Assembly (NCBI GenBank): GCA_019912965.1
Contig: JAIOHM010000201.1
Location: 25,022 to 89,021 of the forward strand
DNA: 64,000 bases
Source: Anaerolineae bacterium
GTDB lineage: Bacteria > Chloroflexota > Anaerolineae > Aggregatilineales > Phototrophicaceae
Reading direction: 5' to 3'
Positions 24,356-32,483 of this stretch are shown piece after piece. A model generated the notes under the pieces. It had not been told where the DNA came from. It saw nothing but the letters and a program-made list of their open reading frames with translations, and made no database searches. Both the position numbers and the translations under genes were made by a program. Position 1 is the stretch's first letter. Every line of letters begins with the position of its first letter.

Positions 24356-26794
24356 ATGGATGGGCATCTGTTCCTGAGCTATTCACGCCAGCAGTTTTAT
24401 TTTGCCGAGTCGCTGGCGATTCACCTTCAGCAAAAAGGCATTCCCATCTGGTTTGATATGCAGCAGCTAGAGCCGGGGAAGGATTGGGCAGAGGGCATCC
24501 AGCGCGGTTTGGTGAACAGTGCCGGATTGGTGCTGGTGGCCTCGCGGGCGGCGCTGGCTTCGCCTTATGTGCGGCTGGAATGGGAAGCGGCGCTAAAAGA
24601 TAATAAACCGGTTTATGTCGTTCTGTTTGAATCTGTCTCCCTGCCCGATGAACTGCTCTCGACGCCGATTTTTGATCTGCGCGCGGATTTCAACCGGGGT
24701 GTTGAACGGCTGGCAAAAAGCATTCAGGAAAATGTGCCGCATAATGATCGCATCCCCGCCGACAATCCGCTGCATTTGCCGACCCGACTCTCGCGCCCCG
24801 TGTTGACGGTTGCGGCGGCTATTTTCCTCGTCGGGTTGGTTGTTTTATGGGGCGCGTCTGGCATCAATGATCTTTTCCCGTGGTATTACCCGAACGAATT
24901 CGTCAACAGTATCACACTGGCTTATGTGATTTTCGGGCTGTATTTGTCTTACCAGTCATGGCGTTTTATCCGGCGGCAGCGGATTGATTTCACCCGGATT
25001 TATTTGTATCTGTTCGCTATCGCAGGTTTACTTTCAAGCGGATTCACTGCCTTGAACGTCTGTCTGAATCTCATGCTGCCGCATAGTTCGCGTTATTGGG
25101 TGTCAGCCGTTGGCTTCACCGTTATCCCCATTCTGCTAGGCTGGCTCTGGTGGCGGGCGGCGCAGTTGATGTCCAATTCGCCGGATATTTTGCGGTGGAT
25201 GCCTACCGGGGATGCGTCCCAGAATATACGCGTCCGGCTGAATAGCAAACAGCGACCCCGAATCATTTCGCTGCCGCCCACGCCGAAAGTTTTTAAGCTG
25301 CATTATCACACTGCCGATTCGCGCATTGCCGCCCAGATCACCAATATGCTGGTCAAACATGGTTTTCGTATGGTGCGCGGTGATGAAGAAGTTGGGCAGC
25401 ATATTGCGGTGGTTTCCAATTTCACCGCCCAATTGGAAGCCGCCAACTTGCCCAACGCTATAAACGTGGTGGCTTCGGGCATCAGCATTCCCGGCGACAT
25501 CCGCCAGCTTAACGCCATCCAGTGGGTAGATTACCGGACTCGTTCCCGTCAGCAGCTTCATGCGTTGGGTGAATACTTGCAGGAAGCGGCGGATGGCCGG
25601 AAAGATCAGCGTTTTTATAGCCTGAATGTGGTGCCGGAAAGCCTGAACAAAATGGTCATGCCCAATGGGGTGCGGTTGTTCACCTATTTTTTGGCCGGAT
25701 TAGCCGCTGGCTATTTGGGCGTGGGGCTTTTCGGGTTGTTGGGAACGCTGTTCGATATGGATATTTCGGCAGTGACGATTGTGGGGCTTCCGCTGGGGTT
25801 GATTTTATTCGGCTTACGGTCGGCGGTGCTAAATCGACTCATTACCCCAATGTGGATTCCGGTTGTCCTGATTATCTGTGCGGGAATCGGCATTGTGTTG
25901 CAGGTGCGGTTTGATAGTTTTGAACCCGCTATCCTGTACATCCCGGTTAGCGCGCTGATGGTGTTTTATTGGGATGTGCTGCAAAACTGGTTGCCCACTG
26001 CAAATTCGCTATCGCGGCGGACGCAAACGCTGGCGGCTTCCACATGGAAACCCATCTGGCGCTTGAACATTGTTTTGATCGTCCTCAATCTGGGGATAAT
26101 GATGATGCCATTCGGACTTCGCAGCACCGGACCAACCCAAATCGCCCAGGCGGTCTTTGATCCATCCCAGTGTGGGCCAGAGCCAACCGCTACCCTCTGG
26201 CCGACCCGCATTCCGAGTCCAACTGCTGTCCCCGGACAAACCGCTGTCCCGACAAGAACTCCGACTCCACAACCGACCCGGCCTGCTTTACGGCTTGAAG
26301 CCCTACGTTTTGAGCCAATGGTGACGCTGTTGGGTGCGCCAATGCCCGGTGTTGATGAAGAACCAATTTTGGCATCGTTGGACACCATGCGCGACGACTA
26401 TTTTAAGGATGTGGGTGAACTCGAATGGTTCGACGCTTTTATTTATGCAGCCGATGAATACATGGTGGCGTCTGCCTGGAAGTTCCAATCGACAGGCGAG
26501 TTATCCGCTGGGCTGACTCCAGATGAATTGATTAGCCAAACGGCTGCGCGGATGATGCAGGAAAATCCGGGTATTCAATGGCAGCAGGACGAACGCTGGA
26601 CAGTAGGGCAGCTCCGATTATGGTTGATTGCCCTGAACCGACCCGCAGCCGATACCGCGCCAGAGCGTACCGAATGGCTTGTGAGTGTGCAGGGCGAGAC
26701 GCCTTACCTGTTTTATATTTATGGCGATACCAAGTGGATGAGTTGGAGTGTGGAGTTTTTGCTGGATATGTTGGATTCACTGCGCCCAATCTGA
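24356..26794 (+). CDS. Membrane TIR-domain protein with extracytoplasmic C-terminal domain
   Basis: An 812-residue protein. Residues 1-125 are a TIR domain: GHLFLSYSRQQ, IWFDMQQLEPGKDW (BB-loop region) and SPYVRLEWEAAL, where Glu75 sits at the position of the catalytic Glu of NAD-cleaving TIRs. Four to five membrane segments lie at about 148-270. A second cytoplasmic domain (about 300-412) looks like a diverged TIR fold without the catalytic motif. More membrane segments run from 440 to 595, then a Pro/Thr stalk (about 605-640) and a C-terminal domain of about 170 residues outside the membrane. ATG 24356 is preferred to ATG 24341 because GGGGGA lies just before it. Two small anchored proteins follow, with the same outward orientation. 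A signalling or defence role is inferred. Confidence 0.82.
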   Translation: MDGHLFLSYSRQQFYFAESLAIHLQQKGIPIWFDMQQLEPGKDWAEGIQRGLVNSAGLVLVASRAALASPYVRLEWEAALKDNKPVYVVLFESVSLPDELLSTPIFDLRADFNRGVERLAKSIQENVPHNDRIPADNPLHLPTRLSRPVLTVAAAIFLVGLVVLWGASGINDLFPWYYPNEFVNSITLAYVIFGLYLSYQSWRFIRRQRIDFTRIYLYLFAIAGLLSSGFTALNVCLNLMLPHSSRYWVSAVGFTVIPILLGWLWWRAAQLMSNSPDILRWMPTGDASQNIRVRLNSKQRPRIISLPPTPKVFKLHYHTADSRIAAQITNMLVKHGFRMVRGDEEVGQHIAVVSNFTAQLEAANLPNAINVVASGISIPGDIRQLNAIQWVDYRTRSRQQLHALGEYLQEAADGRKDQRFYSLNVVPESLNKMVMPNGVRLFTYFLAGLAAGYLGVGLFGLLGTLFDMDISAVTIVGLPLGLILFGLRSAVLNRLITPMWIPVVLIICAGIGIVLQVRFDSFEPAILYIPVSALMVFYWDVLQNWLPTANSLSRRTQTLAASTWKPIWRLNIVLIVLNLGIMMMPFGLRSTGPTQIAQAVFDPSQCGPEPTATLWPTRIPSPTAVPGQTAVPTRTPTPQPTRPALRLEALRFEPMVTLLGAPMPGVDEEPILASLDTMRDDYFKDVGELEWFDAFIYAADEYMVASAWKFQSTGELSAGLTPDELISQTAARMMQENPGIQWQQDERWTVGQLRLWLIALNRPAADTAPERTEWLVSVQGETPYLFYIYGDTKWMSWSVEFLLDMLDSLRPI

Positions 26795-26862
26795 CTTTAT
26801 TCACCCTGCTCGGTGGATTATAATCAATCCACTTTTGGCTTAAGCACTACAGCAGGTGTGTA

Positions 26863-27366
26863 TTGAATTTACCGCGACTATTATGGATTGGGCTGGGTGT
26901 GATCGCTGCAATAGCGGTGATTGTGGTCGTGACGCTGGCATTGACGCCGCAGGCCACCAATCCGGCTTTTGATGCTGCCACCACCTTTATGAATGCCGCC
27001 GGGACGGGCGACGAAACCACTGCCTTTCCCCTGTTGAACGCGACAATGCAGGAATGGGTCGCCGCGAATTGTCCCGAAGGGCAGGCTTCAGCCTGTGTAC
27101 AGGGTTACATCCCGCCGGAATGGGGCGAATTAATCAAGGCCGTTTTCCGCCGTGCCGCGCCGGATGGTAATCGTGCGTGGGATGTAGAACTGATTGCCAC
27201 TTACGAAAAAGACACCGGAGCCAGTGGCGTTTGTTCCTATTTCCGCATCGAGCAGGAAGACGATGATGTGTGGCGTATCACGGGATGGGCGGGATTCCTG
27301 TGGTGTGGCGATGCCCGTTCGCGTACGATGGCGACCAACGCCGAAACCCCTAATCGAGCACCATGA
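26863..27366 (+). CDS. Membrane-anchored small protein, NTF2-like fold likely
   Basis: 167 residues with an uncleaved N-terminal anchor (RLLWIGLGVIAAIAVIVVVT) and an exported domain. The pattern FDAATTFMNAAGTGDETTAF near the start and WRITGWAGFLWCG near the end is what SnoaL/NTF2-like accessory domains look like, but no family is certain. Four Cys may form two disulfides. Translation seems to start at a TTG, because no ATG or GTG lies in frame near the AGCAGG ribosome site. The stop overlaps the ATG of the next gene by four bases. It is 68 bp downstream of the TIR gene, probably in the same transcript. Confidence 0.65.
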   Translation: MNLPRLLWIGLGVIAAIAVIVVVTLALTPQATNPAFDAATTFMNAAGTGDETTAFPLLNATMQEWVAANCPEGQASACVQGYIPPEWGELIKAVFRRAAPDGNRAWDVELIATYEKDTGASGVCSYFRIEQEDDDVWRITGWAGFLWCGDARSRTMATNAETPNRAP

Positions 27367-27782
27367 ACAAGTTCCGCGTTTATTTATTGACCCTTTTGCT
27401 GCTGGCAGGCTGTATCCCGGCGGGCGTGCCAGAAAATCTGGATGATACGCCGGGGCCGTCAGTTGTTGTAACCGACCGTGAAGTTACCGGGGAAGTCTTC
27501 ACAGCACGTTACCCGGCGGGCTGGCGCATCATCACCGGGGAAGCCAGCGTCCCGCAATCGGTAATTTTCGTCGCCCCGGACGAGGTTTCGACCATTCAAC
27601 TGCGCGTGGGGCATTTGGAAGAAGCCGCTTTCCCGGCTGATCGTCAAACCGATGTTCGTGCGGTGACGCTGGCCGATGGCACAACCATCACTGCCATATT
27701 GACCGCACCCCCCGAAACCTTCGATTCGCTGCTGCCCACTTTCGAAGCCGTGATCGAATCGGTTCGTGCTTCCAGTGAATAA
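27363..27782 (+). CDS. Lipoprotein with PsbP/Mog1-like fold (tentative)
   Basis: 139 residues. A lipoprotein signal (VYLLTLLLLAGC, lipobox LLAGC at about residues 14-18) places it on the outer face of the membrane. The rest, with TARYPAGWRIITGEASVPQS, VIFVAPDEVSTIQL and a C-terminal FEAVIESVR helix, resembles the small PsbP/Mog1-like fold. The end of the upstream TIR protein (FLLDMLDSLRPI) has a similar closing helix, so both may carry related sensor-like domains. The ATG overlaps the previous stop (ATGA). A terminator hairpin follows 12 bp after the stop. Confidence 0.7.
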   Translation: MNKFRVYLLTLLLLAGCIPAGVPENLDDTPGPSVVVTDREVTGEVFTARYPAGWRIITGEASVPQSVIFVAPDEVSTIQLRVGHLEEAAFPADRQTDVRAVTLADGTTITAILTAPPETFDSLLPTFEAVIESVRASSE

Positions 27783-27793
27783 TTGAAATAAAA

Positions 27794-27813
27794 GGGCGTC
27801 CCGCAAGACGCCC
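27794..27813. terminator. Terminator hairpin between convergent genes
   Basis: GGGCGTC / GACGCCC with a six-base loop. The AAATAAAA on its left gives a T-rich tail for the minus-strand SH3 gene. It may serve both genes. Confidence 0.65.
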
Positions 27814-27846
27814 ACATAGTTGAGTGATTATGAACAGTCAGCGGCG

Positions 27847-29181
27847 CTAACCGCCATTCCCGTTACCGCCTCCGTTACCACCGCCATTCCCATTCCCATT
27901 TCCGTTGCCGCCAGCATTGCTGTTGCCGCCGCCTGTACCGCTGCCATCGCCTTGACCGTTGTTGCCATCTTTGTTGCCTTGATCACAACTCTGACCGGGG
28001 CAGGGATCGCAGCTATTGCCCGGACACGTCAATGGGTCAGCAGCATCACACACGGGCGGACATGTTGAGCCGTCCGTTCCAATGCTGGCATCAGTCGTTG
28101 TGCTTAAATCATCAAGCACCGTTTCAAGTTCTTCAGGGGTCAGTGGCGCATGGATGGTAATCTGCCGTTCCAGCAGGCTGATAGGCAGATTTTTAAAGCG
28201 CGCATCGTCATACGCTGTCGGAAGCGAAGGCGACCCACTGGGTTTCAGGTCAGTATCCATCGGGACAATAATCTGCGTCCCGGCCATAGCCGTATACTGT
28301 ACACCGCGTGCCTCAACAGTAGCATGGCCTTCCAATGCCGAAATCACCATATCGCCGTTAGCTTGCGCTTGGAAGTGAATCGTCGAACCCATGTCGATCT
28401 TCACTTCGTTAATCCACAGTCGGATTTCGCCCACACCTTCCGGCGTCTGGATGAGCATTCCGCTTTCCGGTACAGCATCGCACGAAATTGCGTCGTTTCC
28501 ACTCTGGAAGTAGAAAGCCTGCATTGGGCGTAATCCCGGTTGCGACGCCTCAGCAATATTCAGTGTATTCAGATCGCTGTCAGTCGTCAGCAGGTCAGCC
28601 AGTACCCAACCTTGTTCACCATAATTCGGCAGTTCGACGCGCAGCCAGCTATCATCAGCCAAACGCTGAACAGCCGTCACGGTTTGCCCCGGTTCAAGCA
28701 CCCCAACCACACCTGCTGCTGCATTCGGCAAACGGCGAACATTGACATAGCTGTCAACCGCAACCGTCATGTCCAAAAATGTTGGAACAGGAACACTGTT
28801 TTCCAGCGAGACATCACCAAAGGCTAATAGGGTAACGCTGTGGGTTCGGGTTTCTGGCAGATTGGCCTGCAACCGCATAAGTGCCACACCCCACATGCCA
28901 GTATCGACCTGCATGGGCGAAAGGCGCATGGACTGGATAGAGGCGACATCAACCTGATCGCCTGCTGTGGTGAAAGCAAAATCATCAATTCCCGGTTGCG
29001 GATCGGCTTCGACCATCATATAACCATAACAGGCACGATTGCGCCCGGTTGAGTCGCAAACCTGATCGGTAGTTGCCAGCGCCTCGGTCACGGTGGCTGG
29101 GCAATCTTGCGCCAGCACCAGAATCGGTGCGGTAGCCAGCACCAGTAAACATGTCCAGATTAAAATACGTAAATGTTTCAT
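27847..29181 (-). CDS. Exported SH3b/FecR-like protein with Cys-rich and Gly/Asn-rich tail
   Basis: A 444-residue protein with a signal peptide (LIWTCLLVLATAPILVLA). An SH3b domain sits at about 150-205 (SYVNVRRLPNAAAGVVGVLE, then NYGEQGWVLADLL). A FecR-like beta domain follows at about 225-320, with INEVKIDMGSTIHFQAQ and ALEGHATVEA. Then comes a Cys-rich segment at about 385-410 with spaced CPPVC, CDPCPGQSC motifs, and a low-complexity Gly/Asn tail of about 40 residues. FecR domains are usually anti-sigma sensors or exported scaffolds; no partner sigma factor is adjacent. The tail is simple-repeat DNA and may vary in length. Confidence 0.82.
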   Translation of the reverse strand: MKHLRILIWTCLLVLATAPILVLAQDCPATVTEALATTDQVCDSTGRNRACYGYMMVEADPQPGIDDFAFTTAGDQVDVASIQSMRLSPMQVDTGMWGVALMRLQANLPETRTHSVTLLAFGDVSLENSVPVPTFLDMTVAVDSYVNVRRLPNAAAGVVGVLEPGQTVTAVQRLADDSWLRVELPNYGEQGWVLADLLTTDSDLNTLNIAEASQPGLRPMQAFYFQSGNDAISCDAVPESGMLIQTPEGVGEIRLWINEVKIDMGSTIHFQAQANGDMVISALEGHATVEARGVQYTAMAGTQIIVPMDTDLKPSGSPSLPTAYDDARFKNLPISLLERQITIHAPLTPEELETVLDDLSTTTDASIGTDGSTCPPVCDAADPLTCPGNSCDPCPGQSCDQGNKDGNNGQGDGSGTGGGNSNAGGNGNGNGNGGGNGGGNGNGG

Positions 29182-29273
29182 AAATCCTTGTGCCTGTTGC
29201 TCCTGTTAGCGGTCTGAGCATAGAGTTCGAGGCAGGCACGGCCTCCTTTTCTGTATAGCCTTCATAATTCATT

Positions 29274-29286
29274 ATAACGCCGTTAT
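29274..29286. promoter_or_regulatory. Palindrome ATAACG-C-CGTTAT
   Basis: A perfect 6-bp-arm inverted repeat in the divergent region between the SH3/FecR gene and transketolase. One base separates it from a second palindrome at 29288-29304. Confidence 0.35.
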
Positions 29287-29287
29287 T

Positions 29288-29304
29288 GGTGTAGTTGTTA
29301 CACC
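29288..29304. promoter_or_regulatory. Palindrome GGTGTA-GTTGT-TACACC
   Basis: Perfect 6-bp arms, directly after the ATAACG palindrome. Together they make a candidate operator pair for either flanking gene. The bound protein is not known. Confidence 0.4.
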
Positions 29305-29412
29305 GCCATCGGGAACACGGGAGCAATTGCTTCAGAATTTACAGTTAATTCACAAAATCACGTCATGGCACAAACCATCGTGTGTCAAAGCCACCAAACA
29401 ACCCCAACGTGT

Positions 29413-29418
29413 TATAAT
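29413..29418 (+). promoter_or_regulatory. Candidate -10 box before transketolase
   Basis: TATAAT lies 50 bp upstream of the GTG at 29463. No convincing -35 is seen. Confidence 0.3.
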
Positions 29419-29462
29419 TTTTGTATCTTCACATTATTGACTATCATTCAGGAGAAATGCTC

Positions 29463-31451
29463 GTGACTCCCGACCTGCAAACGCTGGCGATCAACACCAT
29501 TCGCACCTTATCCATTGACGCGGTACAGAAGGCTGATAGCGGCCATCCCGGTTTGCCGATGGGCGCGGCGCCGATGGCTTATACACTCTGGCAGAATCAC
29601 CTGCGCCATAACCCTCATGACCCCAAATGGGCAAACCGCGACCGTTTTGTCCTGAGTGCGGGTCACGGCTCAATGCTGATTTATTCCCTCTTGCACCTGA
29701 CAGGTTATGACCTTTCATTGGATGAACTCAAAAACTTCCGTCAATGGGGCAGCAAAACCCCCGGTCATCCCGAATATGGTCACACCCCCGGCGTTGAAAC
29801 CACCACTGGCCCGCTGGGACAGGGTGCGGCAACCGCCGTCGGTATGGCGCTGGCAGAAGCCTATCTGGCGTCTTATTTCAATCGTCCCGGTCATGAAATC
29901 GTCAATCATCACACCTATGCGCTGGTTGGCGATGGCGATTTGATGGAAGGTGTTTGTACAGAAGCCGCTTCATTAGCCGGAACATGGGGACTGAATAAGC
30001 TGATCTGGTTGTACGACGATAACCTGACCACGCTGGACGGCCCAACCAGTATGATCTTCACCGAAGATGTGGATGCCCGTTTCCGTTCTTATGGATGGCA
30101 CACCCTGCGCGTCGAAGATGGCAACGATGTCAGCAAAATCAACAACGCTATTTATGCCGCCAAAGCCATGACCGACGCCCCCACCATCATCCTGATTCGC
30201 ACGGTGATCGGTTACGGCAGCCCCAACAAACAGGGCAGCAGCAAAGCGCACGGTTCGCCTTTAGGCAAGGACGAAATCAAACTGGTGAAAGAAGGTTTTG
30301 GCTGGCCGCAGGAAGACTTTTACATCCCCGGCGAGGCGCTGGAACACTTCCGCGAGGCGGTCGCGCACGGCGCAGAACTGGAAGAAAAATGGAACGCCCT
30401 TTTCCAGAAGTGGCGCGCGGAATTCCCCGAACTCGCGGCGGAATGGGACTCGGTCATGCGCGGCGAACTACCCGCAGGTTGGGATAAAGATATTCCAGTT
30501 TGGGCAGAGGGCAAGGGTGTCGCCACCCGCAATGCTTCCGGCGATGTTTTGAACGCCATCGCCAAACACATCCCGACCATGATCGGCGGCGATGCGGATT
30601 TGGCAGGCAGCACCAAGACGCTCATCAAAGGCGCGGAAAACACGGGCGAAGGCAAAGCCGCTGCCCGTAATTTGCGCTTTGGTGTCCGTGAACACGCGAT
30701 GGGCGCAATCGTCAATGGTCTGGCGTTGCACGGTGGCATCATCAAGCCCTACAGCGCCACCTTCCTCACCTTTAGCGATTACATGCGTGGCGCAATCCGT
30801 TTAGGTGCGCTGATGAGCGTCCCAGCGATTTATGTATTCACCCACGACAGCATCGGCTTGGGCGAAGACGGCCCAACCCATCAGCCGATTGAACATTATC
30901 TCGCGCTGACTGCCATCCCCAATCTGACCGTATTCCGTCCTGCCGATGCTAACGAAACCGCTGCCGCGTGGCACACCGCCATGACGCTTCAGAATCCTGC
31001 GGTGCTGATCTTCACCCGGCAGGATTTACCCCCGCTGGTAGGCGATCATGTGCGTGTGGGTGTGGCGAAGGGCGGTTATGTGCTGGCGGATAGCAGCGGC
31101 GCACCGGAATTGATCCTTATCAGCCGGGGCAGCGAAGTCCATATCGCGCATGAAGCCTATAAGACGTTGACCGCCGAGGGCATAAAAGTCCGTCTGGTTT
31201 CCATCCCATCGTGGAATCTGTTTGAAAAACAGGACGCAGCCTATAAGGAAAGCGTGCTGCCGAAGGCCGTGCGGAAGCGCGTCAGCATCGAAGCCGGCGT
31301 CACGATGGGCTGGGATCGGTACGTAGGTTTGGATGGTGTGAGCATCGGCCTCGACCACTTCGGAGCCAGTGCCCCTTACGAAACCCTCTACCGCGAATTC
31401 GGCCTGACAACCGACGCCGTGATAAAAGCCGCCAAATCCCTGCTGAAGTAA
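29463..31451 (+). CDS. tkt: Transketolase
   Basis: A thiamine-diphosphate enzyme of the pentose phosphate pathway that transfers two-carbon units between ketose and aldose phosphates, 662 residues from the chosen start. Marks are GHPGLPMGAAPMAYTLW near residue 25, the ThDP/Mg motif GDGDLMEGVCTEA (about 155) followed by LIWLYDDN, HDSIGLGEDGPTHQPIEH (about 465), and RPADANET. The N-terminus TPDLQTLAINTIRTLSIDAV is the normal transketolase start. AGGAG is eight bases before GTG 29463 but only two before ATG 29457, so the GTG is preferred. A strong terminator follows. There is no pathway neighbour, although arabinose use at 40-48 kb would feed this pathway. Confidence 0.95.
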   Translation: MTPDLQTLAINTIRTLSIDAVQKADSGHPGLPMGAAPMAYTLWQNHLRHNPHDPKWANRDRFVLSAGHGSMLIYSLLHLTGYDLSLDELKNFRQWGSKTPGHPEYGHTPGVETTTGPLGQGAATAVGMALAEAYLASYFNRPGHEIVNHHTYALVGDGDLMEGVCTEAASLAGTWGLNKLIWLYDDNLTTLDGPTSMIFTEDVDARFRSYGWHTLRVEDGNDVSKINNAIYAAKAMTDAPTIILIRTVIGYGSPNKQGSSKAHGSPLGKDEIKLVKEGFGWPQEDFYIPGEALEHFREAVAHGAELEEKWNALFQKWRAEFPELAAEWDSVMRGELPAGWDKDIPVWAEGKGVATRNASGDVLNAIAKHIPTMIGGDADLAGSTKTLIKGAENTGEGKAAARNLRFGVREHAMGAIVNGLALHGGIIKPYSATFLTFSDYMRGAIRLGALMSVPAIYVFTHDSIGLGEDGPTHQPIEHYLALTAIPNLTVFRPADANETAAAWHTAMTLQNPAVLIFTRQDLPPLVGDHVRVGVAKGGYVLADSSGAPELILISRGSEVHIAHEAYKTLTAEGIKVRLVSIPSWNLFEKQDAAYKESVLPKAVRKRVSIEAGVTMGWDRYVGLDGVSIGLDHFGASAPYETLYREFGLTTDAVIKAAKSLLK

Positions 31452-31466
31452 TAATTAGTAACCACT

Positions 31467-31502
31467 TGGGAGCGGATAATCCCCAATCCGCTCCCATTTT
31501 AT
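31467..31502 (+). terminator. Rho-independent terminator after transketolase
   Basis: TGGGAGCGGAT / ATCCGCTCCCA, perfect 11-bp stem, 8-base loop, followed by TTTTATTT. Confidence 0.88.
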
Positions 31503-31598
31503 TTCCCATATTTCCAATAGAACAAAAATCTTGACTCTCTGGTGACTTGAGGGTTTATCCTTACATCAGCCCTGAGGACTTGAGACAGTGAGCGCTAC

Positions 31599-32438
31599 AT
31601 GATTAAGATCGGTGAATTCTCTAAACTGGTACAGATTTCCGTTCCGACATTACGCTATTACGATCAGGTGGGTTTGCTCAAACCCATCGAAGTAGATCGT
31701 TTTACGGGTTATCGCTACTACTCCGCCAGCCAACTGCCTCGCTTGCATCGAATCATTGCCCTGAAGGGACTGGGTTTTTCACTGGAAGAAATTACTAAGG
31801 CGCTGGATGAAGACCTGAGCATTGAGCAAATGCGCGGTATGCTCCGGCTTCGTCACACCCAGATCAGCCAGGAACTTGCCGAGGTTCAAAATCAGCTTCA
31901 GGAAGTGGAAGTCCGGTTGCAACAGATCGAACGGGAAGAACAACTCTCAACCTACGATGTCATTCTGAAGCAGGTTGAACCGCTGTTGGTTGCCTCCGTC
32001 CGGGCAATTCTCCCCGACCACAGCGCAGTTGGAACGCTGTTCGCTGAAGTTTACGAGGCCATTGTCCCGCGTGTGAACGAAGCACTCGGCCCGCATCCCG
32101 GCGAAGGCGGAACAACGCTCGTCCTCTGGTACGATCAGGAACACAAAGATGAAAATGTAGATGGGGCTGCCGCTTTCATGCTGCGCTGTCGTGTTCCGGA
32201 CTGTGGGCGGATGAAAGTTCATGAACTGCCCGCCGCTACGATGGCGGCTACCGTTCATCACGGTTCCTACAATACGATTGGTGAAGCGCATGAGGCCGTT
32301 CTCAAATGGATTGAGGCCAATAACTACCGCATTGTGGGAGCTGACCGGGAAATTAACATCTACAACTCCACGCCCATCCGGCGGGATGACCCCTCGTATG
32401 TGACCGAAATTCAATATCCGGTGGAAAAGTCCGTTTAA
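31599..32438 (+). CDS. MerR-family regulator with GyrI-like effector domain
   Basis: A BmrR-like transcription regulator of 279 residues. The N-terminal winged helix MIKIGEFSKLVQISVPTLRY, then YDQVGLLKP and GYRYYSASQLPRL, is classical MerR. A dimerisation coiled coil lies at about 80-115. The C-terminal half (about 120-275) is a GyrI-like ligand pocket with WYDQEHKDENVDGA and a MKVHELPAATMAATVHHGSY motif. Such proteins bind hydrophobic or cationic drugs and twist the promoter to activate efflux genes. The target is not adjacent in a clear way, since neighbours are a transketolase and an L,D-transpeptidase. It converges on the latter with a shared terminator. Confidence 0.9.
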   Translation: MIKIGEFSKLVQISVPTLRYYDQVGLLKPIEVDRFTGYRYYSASQLPRLHRIIALKGLGFSLEEITKALDEDLSIEQMRGMLRLRHTQISQELAEVQNQLQEVEVRLQQIEREEQLSTYDVILKQVEPLLVASVRAILPDHSAVGTLFAEVYEAIVPRVNEALGPHPGEGGTTLVLWYDQEHKDENVDGAAAFMLRCRVPDCGRMKVHELPAATMAATVHHGSYNTIGEAHEAVLKWIEANNYRIVGADREINIYNSTPIRRDDPSYVTEIQYPVEKSV

Positions 32439-32450
32439 TCAAAAGAGGAT

Positions 32451-32475
32451 AGGGCGGATTAACGCAATCCGCCCT
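32451..32475. terminator. Bidirectional terminator between convergent genes
   Basis: AGGGCGGATT / AATCCGCCCT, perfect 10-bp stem with a 5-base loop. It lies between the MerR gene and the L,D-transpeptidase gene. The plus-strand tail is GATTGTTGTT. Confidence 0.8.
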
Positions 32476-32483
32476 GATTGTTG

